NCBI GenBank assembly: GCA_019414265.1
Contig: DXMJ01000034.1
Span: forward strand, 1 to 15,719
DNA: 15,719 bases
Direction of reading: 5' to 3'
Source of the DNA: Collinsella sp.
GTDB taxonomy: Bacteria > Actinomycetota > Coriobacteriia > Coriobacteriales > Coriobacteriaceae
Positions 6,489 through 13,454 of this stretch are shown piece by piece. How positions within the stretch are numbered: position 1 is the stretch's first letter; each line of letters opens with the position of its first letter. Below the pieces are notes generated by a model. The model did no database searches and was not told where the DNA came from. It was given only the letters and a program-made list of their open reading frames with translations. The position numbers and the translations under genes were made by a program.

Positions 6489-7211
6489 ATGCTCAAGATT
6501 ATTGCCTGCGACGATGACGCCGCTTTTCTAGATAGACTGCACCGGATGATCGACCGTTGGTCGATCGAGACGGGCACGGCGGTCGATGTTGCGCTCGTCA
6601 CGCGCGGCGAGGACCTGCTGGCGCGCCATGCCGCGTCGCGCGCCGACATCATCCTGCTCGACATGATCATGCCGCTCGTCAACGGCATGGACACCGCACG
6701 CGAATTGCGCCAGGCCGACACCGCCGTGCGCCTGGTGTTCCTCACCTCGTCGCCCGAGTTTGCACTGGAGTCCTACGAGGTCCGCGCCTTCGACTATCTG
6801 CTCAAGCCCGTGACTTACGAACGCCTGGCGCAGTTACTCGACGAACTTTCGAGCATGCGCCCGGCGGCAACCGACGAGCTCGTGATCAAAACGTCCTTTG
6901 GCTACCACGCCCTGCGCCTGTCCGACATCGAATATGCCGAGGCGCGCAACAAGCACGTGGTCTTCCATCTGCGCGACGGACGCGATATCGAGGCACTCGA
7001 ATCGTTCCGCAGCGTCGAGGACCGTTTGGCGCAAAATGCCACCTTCTTTAAATGCCACCGTAGCTACCAGGTCAACTTGCGCAACATCGACCACTTCGAT
7101 CGCACAGACATCGTCATGCGCTCGGGCGCGTGCATTCCGCTGTCGCGCAGCAGCAAGCAGGGGTTCCAAGACGCCTACTTTGCGGTGCGCTTTGAGGGCG
7201 GGAGGCGCTGA
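6489..7211 (+). CDS. LytTR-family response regulator
   Basis: This 240-residue cytoplasmic regulator has an N-terminal receiver domain (about 2-120) and a C-terminal LytTR DNA-binding domain (about 130-235). Receiver residues are intact: acidic D8-D10 (CDDDAAF), phosphate acceptor D58 (ILLDMIMP), T86 and K106 (YLLKPV). The LytTR part shows SDIEYAEARNKHVVFHL and FKCHRSYQVNLRNID, typical of AgrA/VirR-like proteins. The start is the ATG at 6489, six bases after AAGGGGG. A farther in-frame start at 6441 has no support. The stop overlaps the kinase start (TGATGA), so the two genes are translationally coupled. Targets cannot be read from the sequence. Confidence 0.94.
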   Translation: MLKIIACDDDAAFLDRLHRMIDRWSIETGTAVDVALVTRGEDLLARHAASRADIILLDMIMPLVNGMDTARELRQADTAVRLVFLTSSPEFALESYEVRAFDYLLKPVTYERLAQLLDELSSMRPAATDELVIKTSFGYHALRLSDIEYAEARNKHVVFHLRDGRDIEALESFRSVEDRLAQNATFFKCHRSYQVNLRNIDHFDRTDIVMRSGACIPLSRSSKQGFQDAYFAVRFEGGRR

Positions 7212-8488
7212 TGATCTCCTCGGTCGAAATGGTCCTTTGGGCAATCCACCACGCCACGACGCTGCTCTTTGGCGTCTTTGCCTCGGCGGCGCTGTGCGGT
7301 ATCGAAATCAATCGACGCCATGCACTCGAGTTGGTGGGGGTCGGAGCCGCAACCGGCGCTGCCTTTTCGATCGCCAATGTCGTTGGCGGAGAGCTTTTTG
7401 CCCGTCAGGTCTATCCGCTCGTCGTGCACTTGCCGCTTACCGTCTACCTATGCGCGCGCTACCACTTGAGTCCGCTACTCGCGACGTTGGGCGTCACCAG
7501 CGCCTATCTGAGCTGCCAGTTCAGCAATTGGATGGGCATCGCCGCATTTGCCGCAACCGATTCTCAGATCGCGTACTATCTGGCACGCATCGCTACCACG
7601 CTCGGCGTCTTTGCCGTCCTGCTGCATTGGGCCGGCGACATTGGACCCCGCCTGGCGATTAAAAGCCCCACCGAGCTGGGCATCCTTTTAATCCTGCCGC
7701 TCGTCTATTACATCTTTGACTACGCCACCAACGTCTACACCACGCTGTTCCACTCGGGCTCGGTGGTGACAGTTGAGTTTTTGGCATTTGCGCTCTGTGC
7801 CTTCTATCTTATGTTTCTTGCCGTTTACCTGCGCGAATACGAAGAAAAGGAAACCGCCGAGCGAGAGCGTTGGATGCTCGAAACCCGCGACAGCGCCGCC
7901 ATCAAAGAGCTCGAGGCTTGGCGTCAATCTGGGCGCGAGCTGTCGATTCTTCGCCACGATATGCGCCACTTCCTACGCGGCCTGGCCACTTTAATTGAGG
8001 AGGGCCACACCGACGAGGCGCTCAACCGCATCGACGAACTCTGCGAAGCCGGCGACCGCACCGCCGTACGCCGCTTCTGCGCCAACGAGACCGTAAACAT
8101 CGCGCTTTCGTCATTCAACTCAGATATCAATAGAAACGGCATTACCGCCAACCTGCGCGCCGCCGTACCCGAAACCGTCCACGTAGGTGACGCCGACCTG
8201 TTTAGCGTGCTCTCAAATGCCTTGGAAAACGCTATCACCGCCGCAAGCGCCGCACCCCAAGGAAAGCGATTCGTCGACCTTGACCTGCGACTTGAGGACG
8301 GCCAGCTGTTGCTGTTAGTTTCCAACACGTTTGACCGCGCGCCGCGCATGGTCGACGGCATGCCCGTGACCCGGCATGCGGGCCACGGCTTTGGAACCAA
8401 GAGCATCAAACTTGCCGTGGAGCGCATGAACGGCAACTGCCAGTTCCGCATTAACGGCGATCGGTTTGAGCTGCGCGCTGTGATGTAG
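7211..8488 (+). CDS. Multi-pass membrane GHKL sensor histidine kinase
   Basis: This 425-residue sensor pairs with the preceding LytTR regulator. Residues 1-207 are hydrophobic and hold about six or seven membrane segments (roughly 8-28, 40-60, 66-83, 88-112, 123-140, 155-178, 186-207), with no obvious periplasmic sensor domain. A charged, probably coiled-coil linker (208-245) leads to the dimerisation helix with phospho-acceptor H249 in LRHDMRHFLRG. The ATPase domain shows the N box SNALENAITAA (N336, N340) and the G box GHGFGTKS (391-398). This architecture matches AgrC/ComD-like peptide or membrane sensors, but the ligand is unknown and no processing or export gene is adjacent. ATG at 7211 overlaps the regulator stop codon; GGGAGG lies a few bases upstream. 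Confidence 0.93.
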   Translation: MISSVEMVLWAIHHATTLLFGVFASAALCGIEINRRHALELVGVGAATGAAFSIANVVGGELFARQVYPLVVHLPLTVYLCARYHLSPLLATLGVTSAYLSCQFSNWMGIAAFAATDSQIAYYLARIATTLGVFAVLLHWAGDIGPRLAIKSPTELGILLILPLVYYIFDYATNVYTTLFHSGSVVTVEFLAFALCAFYLMFLAVYLREYEEKETAERERWMLETRDSAAIKELEAWRQSGRELSILRHDMRHFLRGLATLIEEGHTDEALNRIDELCEAGDRTAVRRFCANETVNIALSSFNSDINRNGITANLRAAVPETVHVGDADLFSVLSNALENAITAASAAPQGKRFVDLDLRLEDGQLLLLVSNTFDRAPRMVDGMPVTRHAGHGFGTKSIKLAVERMNGNCQFRINGDRFELRAVM

Positions 8489-8552
8489 AAGTACGGCGCC
8501 GATCTCGCGGCGCGCCTCGCCCGCCAGGCAATCGCTCGCCGGTGCCGATCCG

Positions 8553-9128
8553 CTACAGTGGAGCGACCGCCGGGGTCAGCTGCTTGATGTAGGCCCACAT
8601 ACGCTGCTTGGCCGCTTTGTCGGTCAGCGCCGCCTCAAAGCCATCGAGCGCGAGCACGCGGCGGCCCTGCACATGGGCGACCAGGCCGGGCTTGAGCATG
8701 GCGGTGTCGAAGTCATCAATCGCCACGAGCATATCGGCGTAGGTTTCGCGCATGACATCGGCCGCACTGTTGTCGAGCAGCAGCACCGCCTCGGGGTCCA
8801 GAGCCTCCAGCGCCTCGCGGAACAGGTCGCACGGCAGAGTCTCGCCCACCGCGACCGCTCCGTCACCCGCGCCGGCGACGCTTGCCAGCACGCAAAAGTC
8901 CTCGGGGGCATATCCGATGGCGCCGAGCGCCTTGCGCAACGCGGCGCCATCCGCGCCGGCAGCCAGCTCGCCGCCCGAGCACTCGGCTTCATCCAAATCG
9001 CCTTTGACCAGCACAATCGGCGAGCACGCGTTGCCCGCGATACGCACACCGCGACCTGCAAGCGACGCGAGCTCCTGCTCGGTCGCCTGAGCGATGGCTT
9101 CTTTTTTCTGGCTTTGTGACGTGGGCAT
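8553..9128 (-). CDS. Degenerate uracil-DNA-glycosylase-like protein, function unknown
   Basis: This 191-residue protein has no intact family signature. Its layout tracks family 4/5 uracil-DNA glycosylases: IVLVKGDLDEAE (38-49) where VGEAPGxxED would be, then ADGAALRKALGAIGYAPEDFCV (59-80) like the AGQLLDKMLAAIGL-type helix, LDPEAVLLLDNSAADVM (110-126), and LDGFEAALTDKAAKQRMWAY (161-180) where the HPAYLLRxPxxKxxxW motif would be. The catalytic GEAPG residues, the motif B histidine and a four-cysteine Fe-S site are absent, so glycosylase activity is unlikely. I chose the ATG at 9128, with GGAGAG upstream. An ATG at 9158 overlaps a TATAAT -10 box. It is divergent from trxA and converges on the kinase gene with a 64-bp gap. 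The family link is inference from pattern only. Confidence 0.75.
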   Translation of the reverse strand: MPTSQSQKKEAIAQATEQELASLAGRGVRIAGNACSPIVLVKGDLDEAECSGGELAAGADGAALRKALGAIGYAPEDFCVLASVAGAGDGAVAVGETLPCDLFREALEALDPEAVLLLDNSAADVMRETYADMLVAIDDFDTAMLKPGLVAHVQGRRVLALDGFEAALTDKAAKQRMWAYIKQLTPAVAPL

Positions 9129-9156
9129 GCGCTCTCCAATCGTTTGCGTGCCCACC

Positions 9157-9162
9157 ATTATA
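9157..9162 (-). promoter_or_regulatory. Consensus -10 box of the UDG-like gene
   Basis: The minus strand reads a perfect TATAAT here, about 28 bases upstream of the chosen ATG at 9128. No convincing -35 is seen 16-18 bases upstream. Its position argues that the in-frame ATG at 9158, which overlaps it, is not a translation start. Confidence 0.45.
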
Positions 9163-9264
9163 TAAAAGAGCCGCCCGCGAGTGGTTGCTTTGCGGGCCGC
9201 TGGGTATAAGCACGGTCGTACTGAGTTTTACGCGGCCGAGCCGCGTCGTATTATGGAGGTCACC

Positions 9265-9585
9265 ATGGCTGACATTAAGCAGATTACCCCCGAGAACTTC
9301 GATTCCATCGTTAACGACAGCCTGCCCGTACTGGTTGATTTTTGGGCCCCGTGGTGCGGCCCCTGCCGCTCGCTCTCGCCCATCGTAGACGAGGTTGCCG
9401 ACGAGCTGGCCGGCAAGTTGGCTGTGGCCAAGTGCAACGTCGACGACAACCAGGACCTGGCCATGAAGTTTGGCGTCATGAGCATCCCCACGCTGATCGT
9501 CTTTAAGAACGGCGAGGAGGTCGACCGCTCGGTCGGCGCCTTGCCCAAGGCAAGACTTCAGGCACTGCTGGAGAAACATCTGTAA
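9265..9585 (+). CDS. trxA: Thioredoxin
   Basis: This is a 106-residue classical thioredoxin, a cytoplasmic disulfide reductase. The active site WCGPC is at residues 30-34, preceded by VDFWAP. The cis-proline lies in MSIPTLIVF (P75), and the buried acidic residue is in the expected LVDFWAPW strand (D25). The length equals that of E. coli TrxA to within a few residues. I chose the ATG at 9265 because GGAGGT lies four bases upstream. An in-frame start at 9181 would add 28 residues with no signal-peptide character. The gene stands alone. A hairpin at 9613-9631 and a full terminator at 9697-9735 follow. No thioredoxin reductase gene is in the window. Confidence 0.97.
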   Translation: MADIKQITPENFDSIVNDSLPVLVDFWAPWCGPCRSLSPIVDEVADELAGKLAVAKCNVDDNQDLAMKFGVMSIPTLIVFKNGEEVDRSVGALPKARLQALLEKHL

Positions 9586-9612
9586 TACGCTTGTTACCCA
9601 TCTGCCGTCCAT

Positions 9613-9631
9613 GAGCGGTTTCGCACCGCTC
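9613..9631 (+). other. Small hairpin downstream of trxA
   Basis: GAGCGGT (9613-9619) pairs with ACCGCTC (9625-9631) around a TTCGC loop. No T-run follows, so it is more likely an mRNA 3'-end stabiliser than a terminator. Confidence 0.4.
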
Positions 9632-9696
9632 GCCGGAGTGCCAAACGCAAGGTATGCGACCACGGATAGTATGGTAGATACAAACAGCCCCCAGTG

Positions 9697-9735
9697 AACG
9701 GGTGCGGGTCAGACGGACTCGCACCCGTTTTCTTA
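9697..9735 (+). terminator. Intrinsic terminator between trxA and the nikR-hyp cluster
   Basis: AACGGGTGCGGGTC (9697-9710) pairs with GACTCGCACCCGTT (9716-9729) through 14 pairs, one of them G-U, around the loop AGACG. TTTTCTT follows. It lies 112 bases after the trxA stop and 72 bases before the next start codon, so it separates the two transcription units. Confidence 0.9.
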
Positions 9736-9806
9736 TGCGGCGGCGCTCAAGGCGGGCGTAGTAGAATCTGAACCACCATATCGCCCCGTACAAAAGGAGA
9801 CTCCCC

Positions 9807-10055
9807 ATGCATGACGTCGGAATGAACATGAGCCAGCTTGCCATGAGCGTCAAGCAGGTCGACGACACCATTGAGCTCGCTCACGAGTGGAGCCATCAGC
9901 TGCTGCATGCGACCGAGAACTTTGACATGGAGCGCATTGGCGCCAAGCTCGAGGCCGCCATGGCGGCACTCCACGAGGCGCACGATGCGCTCGAGGGCTA
10001 CGAGGAGGCCATCGAGGCCGACCACAACTCCGTCGGCTCTGTGAAACTGGTGTAA
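9807..10055 (+). CDS. Small histidine-rich helical protein, function unknown
   Basis: I do not recognise this 82-residue protein. It is acidic, lacks cysteine, signal peptide and membrane segments, and looks almost entirely helical. Seven histidines are present; H26, H30 and H34 are spaced four apart (HEWSHQLLH) and would line one helix face. H56 and H59 (LHEAHDALEGYEEAIEADH) would sit on a second helix along with several glutamates. Such a stripe could bind a transition metal. The ATG at 9807 follows AAGGAGA by about seven bases, a strong ribosome binding site. The stop codon is one base before the GTG of nikR, so the pair is probably co-translated, which suggests a role in nickel handling, though this rests only on context. 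A TAGAAT at 9762-9767 may be its -10 box. Confidence 0.85.
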   Translation: MHDVGMNMSQLAMSVKQVDDTIELAHEWSHQLLHATENFDMERIGAKLEAAMAALHEAHDALEGYEEAIEADHNSVGSVKLV

Positions 10056-10056
10056 C

Positions 10057-10551
10057 GTGGCCGAGCACGAGCACGCGCACAATCACGGTGCGGACGACGA
10101 TGCAAGCTGCCGCTACAGCGGCTCCAGCTCCGAGCTGGTCCGCTTTTCGGTCACCGCGCCCGACGACCTGCTGCGCCGCTTTGACGAGCAGATCGCGCGC
10201 CGCGGTGACGTGGCTAACCGATCCGAGGCCGTACGCGATCTGATTCGCGCCTCGATCGCCAAGGAGCAGATGCGCACGCCCGACGAGCATGTTATCGGGT
10301 CGCTCACCATGATCTACGACCACCATACCGGCGACCTGACGCGCCGTCTGGACGAAGTGCAGCACGACTACACCGACGAGATCGTATCGACCATGCACGT
10401 GCATCTGGATCACCACAACTGCTTAGAGATTCTGGCGCTCAAGGGTCGCGGCGAGCGCGTCTACGAACTAGCCGACCGCCTGCTGGGCCTGCGCGGCGTT
10501 AAGCACGGTGAGCTCACGTGCGCCGCCACCAAGCAGAGCCTGGGGCTGTAG
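10057..10551 (+). CDS. nikR: Nickel-responsive transcriptional regulator NikR with His-rich N-terminal extension
   Basis: This 164-residue repressor senses Ni(II). A ribbon-helix-helix DNA-binding domain spans about 28-70 (VRFSVTAPDDLLRRFDEQIARRG, NRSEAVRDLIR). The ACT-like metal-binding domain spans about 78-160 and retains all four nickel ligands: H103, H114, H116 and C122 (MHVHLDHHNCLEIL), spaced exactly as E. coli H76, H87, H89 and C95. Unlike E. coli NikR (133 residues), it has about 27 extra N-terminal residues beginning MAEHEHAHNHG, with alternating histidines at 4, 6, 8 and 10. The start is a GTG one base after the preceding stop and has no clear ribosome binding site of its own. The hyp genes that follow suggest control of nickel uptake or hydrogenase maturation. 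Confidence 0.93.
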   Translation: MAEHEHAHNHGADDDASCRYSGSSSELVRFSVTAPDDLLRRFDEQIARRGDVANRSEAVRDLIRASIAKEQMRTPDEHVIGSLTMIYDHHTGDLTRRLDEVQHDYTDEIVSTMHVHLDHHNCLEILALKGRGERVYELADRLLGLRGVKHGELTCAATKQSLGL

Positions 10552-10593
10552 CGCACCTGTCCCTATTTGGTCGGTTTTGATGAGGGGTGTCGC

Positions 10594-13062
10594 ATGCGAC
10601 ATGTGCATATTCATGTGACGGGCATTGTGCAGGGCGTTGGCATGCGGCCGTTTGTGTATCGCGAGGCCATGGCGCATGGCATTTGCGGATGGGTGCTCAA
10701 CGCGGGCGACGGCGTGCATATCGAGGCGCACGCCCGTGCCGAGGCGGTTGACGGATTTGTCGTTGCTCTTTCTGAGCATGCGCCCGCGGCGGCTCGCGTT
10801 GAGCGAGTCGATATTGCGGATTTGAAGCCTAGCGGCTGGAGCGCTGCCGATGAGCAGGGCTTTCGTATTGTGGCATCGCAGGACCAGACCGCGCACACGA
10901 CGCTCGTCTCGCCCGATATCGCCACCTGCGATGATTGTCTGCGCGAGTTGTTCGACCCCGCCGATCGGCGCTATCACTACCCTTTTATCAACTGTACCAA
11001 CTGCGGACCGCGCTTTACCATCATCCGGTCGCTGCCTTATGACCGAGCGGCCACGTCGATGAATTGTTTTCCCATGTGTCCTGAGTGTGCCGCGGAGTAT
11101 GCCGACCCACTCGACCGGCGTTTTCACGCGCAGCCCGATGCCTGCTTTGATTGCGGGCCGCATATCACGTGGCGCGAAGCGAGCGTGGGCGGTGAGCCGG
11201 GCGAAGCCGCCGCGTTGCCGGCCGTCGGCACCACACGCGAAGCCAGCGACGCTATCATCGAGCGCTGCATTGAGCTGCTGGCCGGCGGTGGCATCGTCGC
11301 CATCAAGGGCCTGGGCGGATTTCACTTGGCATGTGACGCCTCCAACGAGCAGGCGGTAGCCGAGCTTCGTCGTCGCAAACGCCGCAGCAACAAGCCGCTT
11401 GCCGTTATGGTGCGCGACCTTGCCGACGTTGAACGCCTGTGCCATGTCAACGACGTTGAGCGCGGCTTGCTGGCCGGCAGCATTCGCCCCATTGTGCTGC
11501 TGCGCCGACGTGCTGTTTGCGAGAGCGGCGGCTCCCCCGACGCCCTCGCGCTCGCGCCGTCCGTCGCGCACGACCTTCCCGAGCTCGGCGTTATGCTCCC
11601 CTACACCCCGCTTCAGCATCTGTTGCTTGCCGCAGCAGAAGCCCGCGGTGTGCACGCACTCGTCATGACCAGCGGAAACCTGAGCGAAGAGCCCATCGAG
11701 ACCGATGACGACCTTGCCTGGGAGCGCCTCGTTGCCGCCGGCATTGCTGATGCGCTACTCGGCAACGACCGCGCGATCCTCTCGCGCTACGACGACTCCG
11801 TGGTGCGCGTGGTCAACGGCGCCATTATGCCCGTGCGCCGTGCCCGCGGATATGCACCCCAGCCGCTGCCGTTGCCGGCGCTCGACGGCGCTCCGTCCTG
11901 CGTGCTCGCCTGCGGGCCACAACAAAAGGCCACGATTGCGCTCACGCGCGAAGGGACGAACGGCGAGGCAACCTGTTTTGTGTCGCAGCATATCGGCGAT
12001 GTTGAAAACGGCGGGACCTTCGATGCCTGGAACGCCGCGCGCACGCGCTTGGAAGATCTCTTTGACTTGGCGCCCGCCGCCTTGGCCTGCGATTTACACC
12101 CCAGCTATCTATCGGACCAGTGGGCGCGCGAGCAGGCGCGAAAATGCAATCTGCCGCTCGTCGAAGTGCAGCACCATCATGCGCATATCGCGAGCGTAAT
12201 GGCCGAGGCCATCGCCGCGGGCCAGCTTACAACCGACACGCGTGTCCTTGGCATCGCCTTCGACGGCACCGGCGCCGGCACCGATGGGACCATTTGGGGC
12301 GGCGAGTTTCTTGTTGCCAGCCTTGACGGCTTTGAGCGCACCGCGCATTTGCTCACCTGGGCGCTCCCCGGCGGGGCGGCCTCCGTACGCGACGCTCGAC
12401 GCAACGCCTTTGCCCTGCTCAGCGAACTCGGCCTACTCGAGCACCCAGGCGCCGCTCAGCTTTTGGACAGCCTCGACGAGCAAACGCGTAGCGTGACAGC
12501 CACCATGATCGAGCGCGGCATCAACAGCCCGCGTACCAGCAGCATGGGACGTCTCTTTGATGCCGCGGCAGCAATTCTGGGCATCTGCGACAAGGCAACC
12601 TACGAGGGCGAACCCGCCATAGAACTCGAAGCCGCCGCCTGGCGCGCGTTCAGCAGTGAAAGTGCCTGCCCCACCGGCAATATGGTCAGCTTTTCCGTAA
12701 CCGAATCATCCCGTCCGGACGACTGCCATGTTCTGAACTCCAGACCGCTTTTTGAGGCGCTTTTGGAGGGAATCAGGACCGGCGTGCCCGCCGGCAAGCT
12801 CGCGCTCGACTTCCACGTCACCATCGCGCGCTCCTCGGCACGAATCGCACGCGAAATCTGCGCCCGTGAAGGCCTCGACACCGTCGCGCTCTCGGGCGGC
12901 GTGTTCATGAACCGACTTTTGCTTCAGCTCCTCACCCGCGAGCTCAAAAGCATGGGTCTCACTGTCTTGATTCCCCGCTCCGTGCCCGTCAACGACGGCT
13001 GTATCGCCTACGGTCAGGCCGTCATCGCTCGCGCTCGCCTCGCGCAGACAGCATCGCGATAG
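10594..13062 (+). CDS. hypF: Carbamoyltransferase HypF
   Basis: This 822-residue enzyme turns carbamoyl phosphate and ATP into a carbamoyl group transferred to the C-terminal cysteine of HypE, the source of the cyanide ligands of NiFe hydrogenases. An acylphosphatase domain (1-92) has GIVQGVGMRPFV with R18. Two zinc-finger pairs follow: C112/C115 with C134/C137, and C162/C165 with C184/C187. A YrdC-like domain (about 215-400) has KGLGGFHLACDA, RRKRRSNKPLAVM and MTSGNLSEEPI. The C-terminal kinase-like domain carries VQHHHAHIAS (H527-H529, H531), AFDGTGAGTDGTIWGGE and ALSGGVFMNRLL. Length is slightly above E. coli HypF (750). I chose the ATG at 10594, six bases after GAGGGG. A TTG at 10567 lacks support. 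It lies 42 bases after nikR. Confidence 0.98.
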   Translation: MRHVHIHVTGIVQGVGMRPFVYREAMAHGICGWVLNAGDGVHIEAHARAEAVDGFVVALSEHAPAAARVERVDIADLKPSGWSAADEQGFRIVASQDQTAHTTLVSPDIATCDDCLRELFDPADRRYHYPFINCTNCGPRFTIIRSLPYDRAATSMNCFPMCPECAAEYADPLDRRFHAQPDACFDCGPHITWREASVGGEPGEAAALPAVGTTREASDAIIERCIELLAGGGIVAIKGLGGFHLACDASNEQAVAELRRRKRRSNKPLAVMVRDLADVERLCHVNDVERGLLAGSIRPIVLLRRRAVCESGGSPDALALAPSVAHDLPELGVMLPYTPLQHLLLAAAEARGVHALVMTSGNLSEEPIETDDDLAWERLVAAGIADALLGNDRAILSRYDDSVVRVVNGAIMPVRRARGYAPQPLPLPALDGAPSCVLACGPQQKATIALTREGTNGEATCFVSQHIGDVENGGTFDAWNAARTRLEDLFDLAPAALACDLHPSYLSDQWAREQARKCNLPLVEVQHHHAHIASVMAEAIAAGQLTTDTRVLGIAFDGTGAGTDGTIWGGEFLVASLDGFERTAHLLTWALPGGAASVRDARRNAFALLSELGLLEHPGAAQLLDSLDEQTRSVTATMIERGINSPRTSSMGRLFDAAAAILGICDKATYEGEPAIELEAAAWRAFSSESACPTGNMVSFSVTESSRPDDCHVLNSRPLFEALLEGIRTGVPAGKLALDFHVTIARSSARIAREICAREGLDTVALSGGVFMNRLLLQLLTRELKSMGLTVLIPRSVPVNDGCIAYGQAVIARARLAQTASR

Positions 13063-13193
13063 GCTGTTTTGCCAGCCTGCGCGCCGCCGTCTCACAGGTG
13101 TAACGCGTTTGCTCGTGACTCCTGCGAGCGCTACCATCAACTGATGGGTAATTAGGCGCCTATCCAGCGCAAAACGTATAAAAGGGGAACATT

Positions 13194-13454
13194 ATGTGCC
13201 TTGCCGTTCCCGGTAAAGTGGTCAAACGCGACGACGACCTTAAGGCGACCGTCGACATGATGGGCATCGAGCGCCCCGTTTCGCTGCGCCTCGTGCCGAC
13301 GGCACAGGTAGGCGACTATATTCTCGTGCACGCCGGCTTTGGCATTCAGATTGTCGACGAGCAGGAGGCGCAGGAGACGCTCGACCTGGTCAACACCATG
13401 ACCGAACTGGTCGAAGAAGACCAGCTGGCCACCAACCCGGCCGAGGCTTACTAG
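13194..13454 (+). CDS. hypC: Hydrogenase assembly chaperone HypC
   Basis: This 86-residue protein is a small OB-fold chaperone that carries the Fe(CN)2CO unit with HypD and delivers it to the hydrogenase large subunit. The invariant N-terminus MCLAVPGKVV, with the essential Cys2, is present, followed by VSLRLVPTAQVGDYILVHAGFGIQIVDEQEAQETL, the usual HypC core. It is a few residues shorter than E. coli HypC (90). The ATG at 13194 has AAAGGGGA upstream. Its TAG stop shares its last base with the GTG start of hypD (TAGTG), giving tight translational coupling. A 131-base gap separates it from hypF, with a 10-bp perfect palindrome TAGGCGCCTA at 13154-13163. Confidence 0.98.
   Translation: MCLAVPGKVVKRDDDLKATVDMMGIERPVSLRLVPTAQVGDYILVHAGFGIQIVDEQEAQETLDLVNTMTELVEEDQLATNPAEAY

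Noticed and set aside
6299..6745. Leftward 148-codon open frame overlapping the response regulator start
   Set aside because: It is mostly antisense to the receiver domain, is serine/arginine-rich, and would run into the nadA promoter without a ribosome binding site.
10468..11655. Leftward 395-codon open frame opposite nikR and hypF
   Set aside because: The sense strand encodes HypF with intact acylphosphatase and zinc-finger motifs; the reverse frame has no motif.
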